Source of the DNA: Bifidobacterium rousetti
GTDB taxonomy: Bacteria; Actinomycetota; Actinomycetes; Actinomycetales; Bifidobacteriaceae
DNA: 64,000 bases
Assembly: GCF_008698235.1 (NCBI RefSeq)
Contig: NZ_PEBH01000012.1
Location: forward strand, 1 to 64,000
Reading direction: 5' to 3'
The notes under the pieces: generated by a model
Seen by the model: only the letters and a program-made list of their open reading frames with translations
Databases searched by the model: none
What the model was told of the DNA's origin: nothing
Translations under genes and position numbers: made by a program
In this document: one piece after another, positions 1 to 6,382 of the stretch
How positions within the stretch are numbered: the stretch's first letter is position 1
Layout of the letters: each line of letters opens with the position of its first letter

Positions 1-46
1 GTGCGTGAACCGCCATTTTCCGCGGATTGGCGCTATGACGCCACCG

Positions 47-496
47 TCACGAAGAGTTCGACTCTCTCTGGGGGTACTCACCGGCTCCGGGTTCCACGAG
101 GTATCGTGGCCCGGAGCCTTTTGTTTCCAACGGTTTCAGGCCGCCAGCTTGGCCTTCAGTTGCTCGCACAGGAAACCCGGCGGTGGCCACTGCCACCAAA
201 GATGCACCTCCGTCACTGCTCATTCCGCGCATCATCTGCTCGTACATCGACGCATCCAGCAGGGAGAGCGGGGGGACGTTGAAGAATTCCGCCACTGCGG
301 CGATGTCCTGGATGGTCCAGGAAGTCTTGCCGGTCATCTTCGCGGACACGGCGCCCCTCTTCAGCCCCAGTGCCGCGCAAAGTGACTGCTGGGTCATCCC
401 GCGGCCGGTCAGCTGCATGTTGACGTTCCAGATGAATACCCTCTGCAGGTAGTCGCCGAGTCCATTGGATTCGGTCGACGGTTCGATTTTTGCCAT
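47..496 (-). CDS. HTH (XRE/Cro-CI-like) regulator of the mobile module
   Basis: A 149-residue protein. The start at 496 is chosen because an AAAGGA Shine-Dalgarno precedes it; an upstream in-frame extension has none. Residues about 34-80 form a helix-turn-helix of the repressor type (MTQQSLCAALGLKRGAVSAK core), followed by a residual tail. It is divergent from a second small HTH gene across about 120 bases, the layout of a phage or ICE immunity switch. Oddity: the last codons read antisense through a tRNA-like T-arm and a strong hairpin at 83-118, so the C-terminal tail (after about residue 115) may be recently acquired or meaningless. Target genes are unknown. Confidence 0.7.
   Translation of the reverse strand: MAKIEPSTESNGLGDYLQRVFIWNVNMQLTGRGMTQQSLCAALGLKRGAVSAKMTGKTSWTIQDIAAVAEFFNVPPLSLLDASMYEQMMRGMSSDGGASLVAVATAGFPVRATEGQAGGLKPLETKGSGPRYLVEPGAGEYPQRESNSS
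83..126 (+). terminator. Rho-independent terminator reading rightwards
   Basis: A 9-bp stem GGCTCCGGG (83-91) / CCCGGAGCC (110-118), with further pairing CCACGA/TCGTGG in the loop, is followed by TTTTGTTT. It should end a plus-strand transcript entering from left of the window. It overlaps the 3' end of the minus-strand HTH gene. Confidence 0.75.
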
Positions 497-616
497 ATCA
501 AGTCCTTTCAGATTAGAGTTGTCCAATATCGATGGACATAATCCTACAACAATGATTTGCCGCTGTGCAAGTTTCTTGCTATATTGTCTATTGTGAATGG
601 ACTGACGGCAAAAATA
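497..616. promoter_or_regulatory. Divergent promoter/operator region of two HTH genes
   Basis: About 120 AT-richer bases lie between the minus-strand repressor-like gene and the plus-strand HTH gene. A TATATT-like -10 is visible near 590 on the plus strand. No clear operator repeat was found. The role as a two-way switch is inferred from layout only. Confidence 0.4.
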
Positions 617-880
617 ATGGATTCTCCGATGCGTCGTTATATGACGGCGGCGGGTCTGAGCTGCCGAGACCTCGCGAGGGAGATGGGTACGTCCAAATCC
701 TCGGTCGCGGGAAAGGTCAACGGCTCGATACCGTGGCAGCAGTCCGACCTGATCTGGCTGGCCATTCACCGAAACCTGTCCCCTGGGTATGTGCTCGGCA
801 TCGACGCCTATCTCACGGATGGCGGGTGGAAACCCGAAACGAGAATCCCCGGACCGGCTGGAACCCGGCGCGGGGATTGA
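617..880 (+). CDS. Small HTH DNA-binding protein
   Basis: An 87-residue protein. Residues about 4-60 carry a helix-turn-helix (MTAAGLSCRDLAREMGTSKSSVAGKV), similar in pattern to the divergent neighbour. I chose the ATG at 617 because residues before it (possible extension to 557) look non-coding; no good ribosome site is visible, so a leaderless message is possible. The pairing with the upstream HTH gene suggests a Cro/CI-type switch controlling the replication and partition genes that follow. Function beyond DNA binding is not known. Confidence 0.6.
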   Translation: MDSPMRRYMTAAGLSCRDLAREMGTSKSSVAGKVNGSIPWQQSDLIWLAIHRNLSPGYVLGIDAYLTDGGWKPETRIPGPAGTRRGD

Positions 881-966
881 ACGGCAACAACCATGGAGCC
901 GCGGGCGCGCATATCCGCCAAGATCAGACGCCCGTCGTTCCGATTCCCCGAAGGAGGGTCATCGCC

Positions 967-1140
967 ATGACCGATTCTACCAATACTGCCGGCATTCGCC
1001 GGGCATCTGTCTTCGAGCCTAATCGCCAGCGCGACGCCGTGCGGCGGACGACGCGGGGTGGCGGCAACGTCGATCTGCGCATCGCGAAGGCTCATGTGCT
1101 GTCCATGCTCGCCCACCCGTCCCGGGGCTCGCGCCGCTGA
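967..1140 (+). CDS. Small basic hypothetical protein
   Basis: A 57-residue, arginine-rich protein with an excellent ribosome site (AAGGAGGG, 9 bases before the ATG), which supports its reality. No domain or membrane segment is recognised. It lies between the HTH gene and the replication-initiator-like gene on the same strand, so it is probably part of that transcript. Confidence 0.55.
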   Translation: MTDSTNTAGIRRASVFEPNRQRDAVRRTTRGGGNVDLRIAKAHVLSMLAHPSRGSRR

Positions 1141-1181
1141 GGCGCGCGTCCGCGGACCGTTTCCCCGATACCGGCCGAACC

Positions 1182-1337
1182 ATGTGGTGGTTGGTCGTTG
1201 CCGCCGTGTGCATGTCCGGCGGCGTTCTCTCGTATGCGTTGTGCCGCGCCGCCCGTCTGGGCGACGACATCGGCGCGAGACTGCGCGAACGCCGCGAAGC
1301 GGACCCGGCGCATGACGGCGGGAAGGTCGAGCGATGA
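1182..1337 (+). CDS. Small single-pass membrane protein
   Basis: A 51-residue ORF. Residues 1-20 (MWWLVVAAVCMSGGVLSYAL) form one hydrophobic helix, followed by a charged, Arg/Glu-rich cytoplasmic tail. Its stop overlaps the next start as ATGA at 1334-1337, which implies translational coupling and is the main support. No Shine-Dalgarno is seen. Function unknown. Confidence 0.5.
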   Translation: MWWLVVAAVCMSGGVLSYALCRAARLGDDIGARLRERREADPAHDGGKVER

Positions 1338-2545
1338 GCAGCAGAGCCGAGAACTGGGCATGGGAGCGCGACGACGTCAAGGGCATCACCAAGTTCGTGC
1401 TGGTGTATCTGGCCCGCCGCGCCTATTACGACGATGGCGCCGCCGCGTGGCCGAGCGTGGAGACCATCGCGTTCAATTGCGGGTGCTGTGAGCGCACCGT
1501 GATCCGTTCGTTGCAGGAGCTGGAGCGCAAGGGCTACATCAGGCCCGGCGACCAGGAGATGTCGGCGCGTAACCCGCGCACCCGCAAGCCGATCGCCAAG
1601 GGGCACCGCTCGCGCGTGTGGGACGTCGTCATGGACGGCGACCATCCTGCCGAGAACATCGAGGAGAAGCCCCGGAACCTGGACGCGCTGGCGGAAGGCG
1701 ACGGCAAGCCGGATCCGATGAAGGACAATTTGTCACCCGACGGATTGTCACCCGAGCCGAAGGACGTGGAGCCGAGGACAAATTGTCCCGGAATCTTGGA
1801 CAGAAAGTCACCCAATAGACAAGTGATAAACAATTCTCCCCTCATCCCCTTCGGGGATGCTCCCCTCAACGCCGAACAAGCCTCCACGAAGCCGGTCGCC
1901 GACCCGAAGCCCGAACCCGTTCCAACGACCGATTGGGGCAGGGCCCTGCCTCCAAGGGGTTGCAGGAACCCGCTATGGGTGCCCGAACCCGGCAAGCTGC
2001 CTGAGCCGGTCACGGAACGCGCAGGCCAAGAGGTGCGCGTGCTCGACGGCATCCGCCGGCGCATGCTCGCCGTGGACCAGAGGTTCGATGTTCCGGCGAC
2101 CATGGCCGACCGCAAGGCCGTCCACTCGCTGCTGATCGACAGGCCGTACGGCGAGATCGTCGCGACGATGGACTGGGCGTACCGCAACCGCTACTGGCTG
2201 CCCCGGCTCACCAGCGGCGCCAGGTTCGCCGCGAACTACGTGCAGCTGCGGCTGGAAATGCTCACCCATCCCGATCCGACGGGCAAGCGGGCGCCAGACG
2301 CCCCGCTGCCGGTCGTCAAGGATCCCAACCGGGCGATACCGGTCAGCTCGTCGTCCGCGAGCCGTGTGCCGATCTACGGGGCTGCGCTGCTGCGCACCTC
2401 GCTGTGCCAGGAACACATCGAAGGCGTCATCTCGCAAGAGACGTGCCCGGTATGCGCGTACGACAAACGCAACCACGCCACCCACGACGTCGCCGGACGG
2501 CGCAAGACGAAGACAGGCGCGCCGGCGGAGGCGGTGCGGCCATGA
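1334..2545 (+). CDS. HTH replication-initiator-like protein
   Basis: A 403-residue protein. The first 90 residues resemble the HTH_36/replisome-organiser N-terminal domain (conserved run ...WPSVETIAFNCGCCERTVIRSLQELERKGYI), typical of plasmid and ICE replication or helicase-loader proteins. A long low-complexity linker follows, then a second conserved block (about 230-320), and a C-terminal putative zinc site (C-x2-H ... C-P-V-C). It overlaps both neighbours by ATGA, so it sits in a coupled operon. Family knowledge suggests a role in replicating the excised element; the exact activity is inferred. Confidence 0.6.
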   Translation: MSSRAENWAWERDDVKGITKFVLVYLARRAYYDDGAAAWPSVETIAFNCGCCERTVIRSLQELERKGYIRPGDQEMSARNPRTRKPIAKGHRSRVWDVVMDGDHPAENIEEKPRNLDALAEGDGKPDPMKDNLSPDGLSPEPKDVEPRTNCPGILDRKSPNRQVINNSPLIPFGDAPLNAEQASTKPVADPKPEPVPTTDWGRALPPRGCRNPLWVPEPGKLPEPVTERAGQEVRVLDGIRRRMLAVDQRFDVPATMADRKAVHSLLIDRPYGEIVATMDWAYRNRYWLPRLTSGARFAANYVQLRLEMLTHPDPTGKRAPDAPLPVVKDPNRAIPVSSSSASRVPIYGAALLRTSLCQEHIEGVISQETCPVCAYDKRNHATHDVAGRRKTKTGAPAEAVRP

Positions 2546-3069
2546 GCGGGGACGGGCAGCGTCTTGAGGCGTGGAAGAAGGCCGGCGAATGCCGCGACTT
2601 CCCGCAACCATGGTCCGACTACCTGTGGTCGCTGGAGTTCGAGCACCGTCCCGGCGACGCGAAGGCGTTCCACTCGGTCGCCAAGGCCGTGTGCGAACGA
2701 TGCCCGGTACGCGCCGAATGCCTGGCCTACGCGGCCAGCGGCGGACTCGAATGGGGCGTGTACGGCGGCAAGGTGTGCACCGACCGGCGCAGGATCGCGC
2801 GCATGGCCGAAGCCGACGGCGTCCCCTGCCGGGACCGCGGCCTGCCGTGGCCGCAACGCTGGCGGCTGCTCACGGACTGGATACGCGCCCACCGGAACGT
2901 GTTCGACGAAGCCACCGACGAGGCCAGCGCCGAACGCCAACAACGACGCCTGCGCGCACGGGGCAGGACGGCCGATCGCCCCGCCCCACATGAGCCGTCA
3001 GACAATCAAACAATCAAGCAAGCAGGAATCCAAGCAATCCAGCAAGCAAACAATCAAGCGACCGACTGA
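2542..3069 (+). CDS. WhiB-family iron-sulfur regulator
   Basis: A 175-residue protein starting in an ATGA overlap with the previous gene. It has the WhiB signature: a first Cys (GECRDF), then C-E-R-C-P-V-R-A-E-C, then the G-V-Y-G-G turn and a basic tail. WhiB proteins bind a 4Fe-4S cluster and act with the major sigma factor; they are restricted to actinobacteria and their phages and plasmids. Odd: the last 25 residues (SDNQTIKQAGIQAIQQANNQ...) are simply the translation of the CAATCAAACAATC repeat tract, so the repeat has run into the coding end. Likely regulates the element. Confidence 0.85.
   Translation: MSGDGQRLEAWKKAGECRDFPQPWSDYLWSLEFEHRPGDAKAFHSVAKAVCERCPVRAECLAYAASGGLEWGVYGGKVCTDRRRIARMAEADGVPCRDRGLPWPQRWRLLTDWIRAHRNVFDEATDEASAERQQRRLRARGRTADRPAPHEPSDNQTIKQAGIQAIQQANNQATD
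2997..3064 (+). repeat. CAATCAAACAATCA-type tract, copy 1
   Basis: G-poor, A/C-rich degenerate repeats begin with CAGACAATCAAACAATCA (2999-3016), a unit found exactly again at 3959 and 4512. The tract covers the 3' end of the whiB-like gene and stops just before the ribosome site of parA. Confidence 0.8.
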
Positions 3070-3112
3070 CCAGGTTCGCATGATCGCCGACAGTCGCAAA
3101 GGAGAAGAACGA

Positions 3113-3709
3113 ATGCGCATCGCCATAGCCAACGCCAAGGGCGGGGTCGCGAAGACCACGTCCAGCATCTACATCGCCTCGGTCATCGTTTCCAGAGGCG
3201 GCAGGGCCGTCGTGTACGACGCCGACCCACAGTCCAGCGCGAGCCTGTGGGCCGCTGCCGCGGAACAGACCGCGGACCCGCTGACGTTCGACGTGCTGCC
3301 CGCCAACCAGGCCACGCTCCGCCAGCTCGCCGCGGGAGCCGACCCGGACGAATGGGCGATCATCGACGCGCCGCCGCAGGGGCCGACCCTGGACATGGCC
3401 ATCAAGGCGGCCGACTTCGTGATCGTGCCGGCATCGGACTCGCCCATGGACCTCCAGCAGGCATGGAGCACCCTCGACATGGCCAGGATGAGCACGCCCG
3501 CCGCGCTGCTGCTGGTCAAGGCCGAACACAACACGAAGGCGTTCCGCGACACCATGGACGCCCTCAACGCCATGGACACTCCCCGGTTCGACACGATCGT
3601 GCCGAAGGCCCAGTCCTACAAGCGTTCGCTCGGCACCAACCCGCACCAGCTGGGCGAATACCGCGACCTCGTCACCGAACTTCAGCAAATCGCCGGAAAG
3701 CAGGAGTGA
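3113..3709 (+). CDS. parA: ParA-type partition ATPase
   Basis: A 198-residue MinD/ParA-family ATPase. The deviant Walker A (K9-G-G-V-A-K14-T) is at the extreme N-terminus and DAD/DPQSS follows near residue 38; it lacks a long N-terminal HTH, so it is a small (type Ib-like) ParA. The start at 3113 follows AAAGGAGA. It should segregate the replicated element using ATP and a DNA-bound partner. Four bases downstream lies a possible small DNA-binding gene; a full ParB-family protein is 42 kb away at 45109-46668, so which is the true partner is open. Confidence 0.85.
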   Translation: MRIAIANAKGGVAKTTSSIYIASVIVSRGGRAVVYDADPQSSASLWAAAAEQTADPLTFDVLPANQATLRQLAAGADPDEWAIIDAPPQGPTLDMAIKAADFVIVPASDSPMDLQQAWSTLDMARMSTPAALLLVKAEHNTKAFRDTMDALNAMDTPRFDTIVPKAQSYKRSLGTNPHQLGEYRDLVTELQQIAGKQE

Positions 3710-3713
3710 GACC

Positions 3714-3953
3714 ATGCAGGGCAACTACCAGCCACTGGCACGACCTGTGCCGTTCGACGACGTGCTGCGCCAGCAGAACAAGACATCCAAGGCCACGGGC
3801 GAACCGTTGGTCATGCTCTCATTGCGCATACCCGTATCGCTCAAGACCCGGCTCAAGACCACGGCCGCCGCGCACGACCTGCCCATGCAGCAGCTCCTGC
3901 GCGACGCCATCGAACGCGAGCTCGACCGGCTCGACGGCGACGACGAGCCGTAA
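3714..3953 (+). CDS. Small ParA-linked protein, possibly ribbon-helix-helix
   Basis: A 79-residue protein starting 4 bases after parA. The C-terminal half (about 33-76: PLVMLSLRIPVSLKTRLKTTAAAHDLPMQQLLRDAIERELDRL) fits a CopG/Arc-type ribbon-helix-helix: one strand, then two helices. In small-ParA systems such proteins are the centromere-binding partner and autorepressor. Family placement rests on pattern only. Confidence 0.65.
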   Translation: MQGNYQPLARPVPFDDVLRQQNKTSKATGEPLVMLSLRIPVSLKTRLKTTAAAHDLPMQQLLRDAIERELDRLDGDDEP

Positions 3954-3956
3954 CCC

Positions 3957-4036
3957 GTCAGACAATCAAACAATCAGGCAATCCGACAATCCAGCAAGCA
4001 AACAAGCCGACAGCCAAACATTCAGGCAGTCAAACA
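3957..4036 (+). repeat. CAATCAAACAATCA-type tract, copy 2
   Basis: It begins with the same bases as copy 1 (CCGTCAGACAATCAAACAAT) and continues as degenerate CAAGCAAAC/CAATCC units. It fills the gap between the small DNA-binding gene and the next gene. Confidence 0.8.
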
Positions 4037-4083
4037 TGCAGACGCGATCCGGCAAGCCGGCGCGTCTGCGGAAAGGAGACACT

Positions 4084-4491
4084 ATGGACTATTCGATGGA
4101 GGTCTCCGTGCTCGGCGACCGGATCAGCATCGGCGAGGAGGCGCACGTCATCACCCTCGGCGTGAACACGGGATTCCCCGCGGGCTCCACGGCGGGACTG
4201 GCGTACACGCTCTCGCCATTGCAGGCCCGCGTGTTCGGCGCGCAGATGCGCGCGGCCGCGGACGCCGCGGAGGGACATCCGGGCATGCCGTCCGACGAGG
4301 AGGTGAACGCGGCGGCGAAGGTGTTCTGCGGCGGCGTGTGGAACGGGTTCGACCCCGCCAGCATGATGCCGACCGAACAGTTCGACCGGTTCTGGGGCGA
4401 CGGTGAGGGCCACCAGCTCTACCTGGAGATCGCGCGCCACGCGCTCATCGCCGCCCGCATGTCCATCCTCGCCGGGCAAAACGAAAGCTGA
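4084..4491 (+). CDS. Hypothetical protein of the ParA module
   Basis: A 135-residue soluble protein with a good ribosome site (GAAAGGAGA). No family recognised. The first 45 residues look like alternating strands, the rest like helices. It is flanked on both sides by CAATCAAACAATC tracts, as are its neighbours, so it belongs to the same transcript as parA. Confidence 0.6.
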   Translation: MDYSMEVSVLGDRISIGEEAHVITLGVNTGFPAGSTAGLAYTLSPLQARVFGAQMRAAADAAEGHPGMPSDEEVNAAAKVFCGGVWNGFDPASMMPTEQFDRFWGDGEGHQLYLEIARHALIAARMSILAGQNES

Positions 4492-4617
4492 CAAGCAAAC
4501 AAGCCCGCATGCAGACAATCAAACAATCAAACTTGATTGCATGCAGGCAAGCTGACATGCAAGCAATCAAGCAAACCAACAATCAGGAAAGCAAACAATC
4601 CAACAATCAGGAACGGA
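4492..4617 (+). repeat. CAATCAAACAATCA-type tract, copy 3
   Basis: The longest tract. It contains CAGACAATCAAACAATCA at 4512-4529, then CAATCAAACTTGATTG (a short inverted repeat) and further degenerate CAATCAGGAAAGCAAACAATCC units up to the ribosome site of the following gene. Confidence 0.8.
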
Positions 4618-4625
4618 GCAGAACC

Positions 4626-4877
4626 ATGAACGACAACCACAACGAAAACGAGGAGCCCTTCGACGGCACGAGCGAGGATTCCACGCTCGAAGACCAGATG
4701 AGCGCGCACATCGCGGCCATCGCCGCCAGCGGCGTCGCCGCCGAAGCCGAAGCCCTGGCCAACCGGCAAGCCGACATGGCGGCCAAGGAACGCCGCGAAA
4801 CCAGACTGGCGCTCCTTGCCGCCGTCACCGTCATCGCAGGTCTTATGGCCTATGTAATTACTCGCATCGTCAAATAA
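4626..4877 (+). CDS. Small tail-anchored membrane protein
   Basis: An 83-residue protein: an acidic N-terminal half, a helical middle (IAAIAASGVAAEAEALANRQADMAAKERRETR) and one C-terminal transmembrane helix (about 61-79). Ribosome site GGAACGG. Last gene of the parA-module transcript. Function unknown. Confidence 0.55.
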   Translation: MNDNHNENEEPFDGTSEDSTLEDQMSAHIAAIAASGVAAEAEALANRQADMAAKERRETRLALLAAVTVIAGLMAYVITRIVK

Positions 4878-4901
4878 AGACGATGTTTCTGTCGCTTATC
4901 A

Positions 4902-4941
4902 TTTCAGGGACGGGTAATTCCTTGGATCCACGTCCCTGAAA
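4902..4941. terminator. 11-bp inverted repeat after the ParA module
   Basis: TTTCAGGGACG (4902-4912) pairs perfectly with CGTCCCTGAAA (4931-4941) around an 18-base loop. It lies between the plus-strand module and the minus-strand Abi gene. It has no U-run, so it may stabilise transcript ends rather than terminate efficiently. Confidence 0.5.
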
Positions 4942-4979
4942 GGCGCGCGTTTCCCCATTTATGCAATTAGGATGCCCCG

Positions 4980-5993
4980 TCAATGAGCTGAGCCATTGAC
5001 TCGCCACAGCGGCGACACCCGCCATCCGTCAGGGAATCCCATATCAGACTTCGGAATCTGAGGGTGCCTATCCATAAGGGAGATGAATTTCTCCGTCCAC
5101 GCGGGTCCGTCGATCTGGGATGTCAGGTAGTTCTCCATGGTGAGGAATGCAGCAGGGCCGGAGGACTTACGGAAGATATCCCAATCGTTACCCCACCAAC
5201 CCTTTGCATGGGATCCGCTGCGATGCTTCGGCAGTTTCGGCGCTATGCGGGTGCTGGTTTCGTTCCAGAAGCGATCATGATGCGCGGTCATGTTCCGGGC
5301 CTGCCGGATAGTCTCAAGCCAATTGGAGAGGATTTTGGCGTCGCCGCGTACGGCGGGATTCGGGTTGGGGTTGAAGATATGCAGCTTGGTGGCCAGCTTT
5401 CTCTTGATATGGTCTGGCGCACCTTGGTAGAAGTTCTCCTTGAGTGTTCCGTAGCTCAGGCATCCGACGATCATCCAGTACGGAGGCAGCGGATCACTGT
5501 AGGTACTCCGGAAATGCCTGAGGTACGGAAGATTTGATTTGGTGAATGTCGAACGCAACGAGGAAAGGCAAGCCAGATGGTCGTCATAGCTCAACCCCGG
5601 GAGTCCTTCCCGTGTCATGTAGCCGAATTCGCCGCCGAATACCGATAGCTCATGGGCGAGGAAGCTCTTGAGATAAATCTCGATGGTGACGATGCCGTCG
5701 AATACCAGCATCCGCAGTTCCTGATCGAACAGATACCTATCCCAGATATCCTTGAATTGCACATCTTGACGGAAGGGCAATGAGCGCTTCGCCGACTGCT
5801 CCGATACCGGGGTGAGGAACGGATACCAGTATCCTTTCAGCCGAAAGTATCCCACTTGCTCGATTCGACGCTCAAGGAGCTCGCGACTTATTCCGGACAA
5901 ACCGTTGTCAATGAGCTTGGCCGATAAATCATCCAATGATTTCGGCGGATGCTGCGGATAGGGGCGGAGCTGTGGAGTATCATTCTCGTCCAT
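4980..5993 (-). CDS. Abi_2 (AbiD/AbiF-type) abortive-infection protein
   Basis: A 337-residue protein matching the Abi_2 pattern: an N-terminal block (L...L...G.....E...........GYFRLKGYWYPF), a middle block (FDQELRMLVFDGIVTIEIYLKSFLAHEL), and near residue 235 the HEPN-type motif R-Q-A-R-N-M-T-A-H-H-D-R, a candidate RNase site. Such proteins stop growth of phage-infected cells, probably by RNA cleavage. The start at 5993 follows CGGAGGAACG. Codon use is less GC-biased than its neighbours, which suggests transfer. A hairpin with a U-run sits just upstream and may control it. Confidence 0.8.
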   Translation of the reverse strand: MDENDTPQLRPYPQHPPKSLDDLSAKLIDNGLSGISRELLERRIEQVGYFRLKGYWYPFLTPVSEQSAKRSLPFRQDVQFKDIWDRYLFDQELRMLVFDGIVTIEIYLKSFLAHELSVFGGEFGYMTREGLPGLSYDDHLACLSSLRSTFTKSNLPYLRHFRSTYSDPLPPYWMIVGCLSYGTLKENFYQGAPDHIKRKLATKLHIFNPNPNPAVRGDAKILSNWLETIRQARNMTAHHDRFWNETSTRIAPKLPKHRSGSHAKGWWGNDWDIFRKSSGPAAFLTMENYLTSQIDGPAWTEKFISLMDRHPQIPKSDMGFPDGWRVSPLWRVNGSAH

Positions 5994-6004
5994 CGTTCCT
6001 CCGA

Positions 6005-6073
6005 TAAGAAAAATGCCACCCTAGTGTGCTTCAGTGAGAGGCAATGGTGGCTTTTAACATCGCTAATTGTAGC
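6005..6073 (-). ncRNA. Candidate short leader RNA with terminator before the Abi gene
   Basis: Reading leftwards on the minus strand: a -10-like TACAAT inside the inverted repeat CGCTAATTGTAGCG (6061-6074), then a hairpin GCCACC/GGTGGC (arms 6046-6051 and 6015-6020), then ATTTTTCTT, then the Abi ribosome site. This gives a small RNA of about 50 bases ended by a terminator directly before a toxin-like gene. Existence of the RNA is inferred. Confidence 0.4.
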
Positions 6074-6300
6074 GAATATATCGCCTTTCGTAAAGATACA
6101 GAACACTCCGTACATCTAGTATCCAAAGCAAAGCAATGCACTAAATGTAGTATCCGCGTCATGTTTCATCCATGAACGGGTTGCCAATCTTCGTCACATG
6201 TCCGCCGCAGCATCGCTCGATGCGGGGTGATGCTGATGGTGCGTCCGGGGTCCGGCGGCCGGCCGTCGGGCTTGCGGGCGTGCTTTTCTTCCAGGGACCC

Positions 6301-6336
6301 GGGAGGAGGCGGGTTCTGGAGTCCCCGTCTCCTCCC
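6301..6336 (+). promoter_or_regulatory. Long GC hairpin in the adhesin leader
   Basis: GGGAGGAGGCGGG (6301-6313) pairs with CCCGTCTCCTCCC (6324-6336) with one G-U pair, followed by TTTCCCGG. It could act as an attenuator or terminator of an incoming transcript; the U-run is short. Confidence 0.45.
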
Positions 6337-6382
6337 TTTCCCGGAGAGGGGCGCTTCTGTCGTATGTGGGAAAGGATTTCGT

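Larger units (their letters stand above)
5994..6382. other. Intergenic region between Abi gene and adhesin
   Basis: 389 bases without a gene. The left part is AT-rich and holds the Abi leader plus an imperfect direct repeat, TACATCTAGTATCC (6111-6124) and TAAATGTAGTATCC (6142-6155). The right part is GC-rich and holds a long hairpin, 6301-6336, about 47 bases before the adhesin start. Confidence 0.6.

Noticed and set aside
34..80. A complete tRNA gene
   Set aside because: Only a T-arm-like piece is visible; no anticodon arm or 5' acceptor strand lies in the window.
2997..4617. CRISPR array
   Set aside because: The CAATCAAACAATC tracts are degenerate, lack regular repeat-spacer spacing, are separated by genes and have no cas genes.
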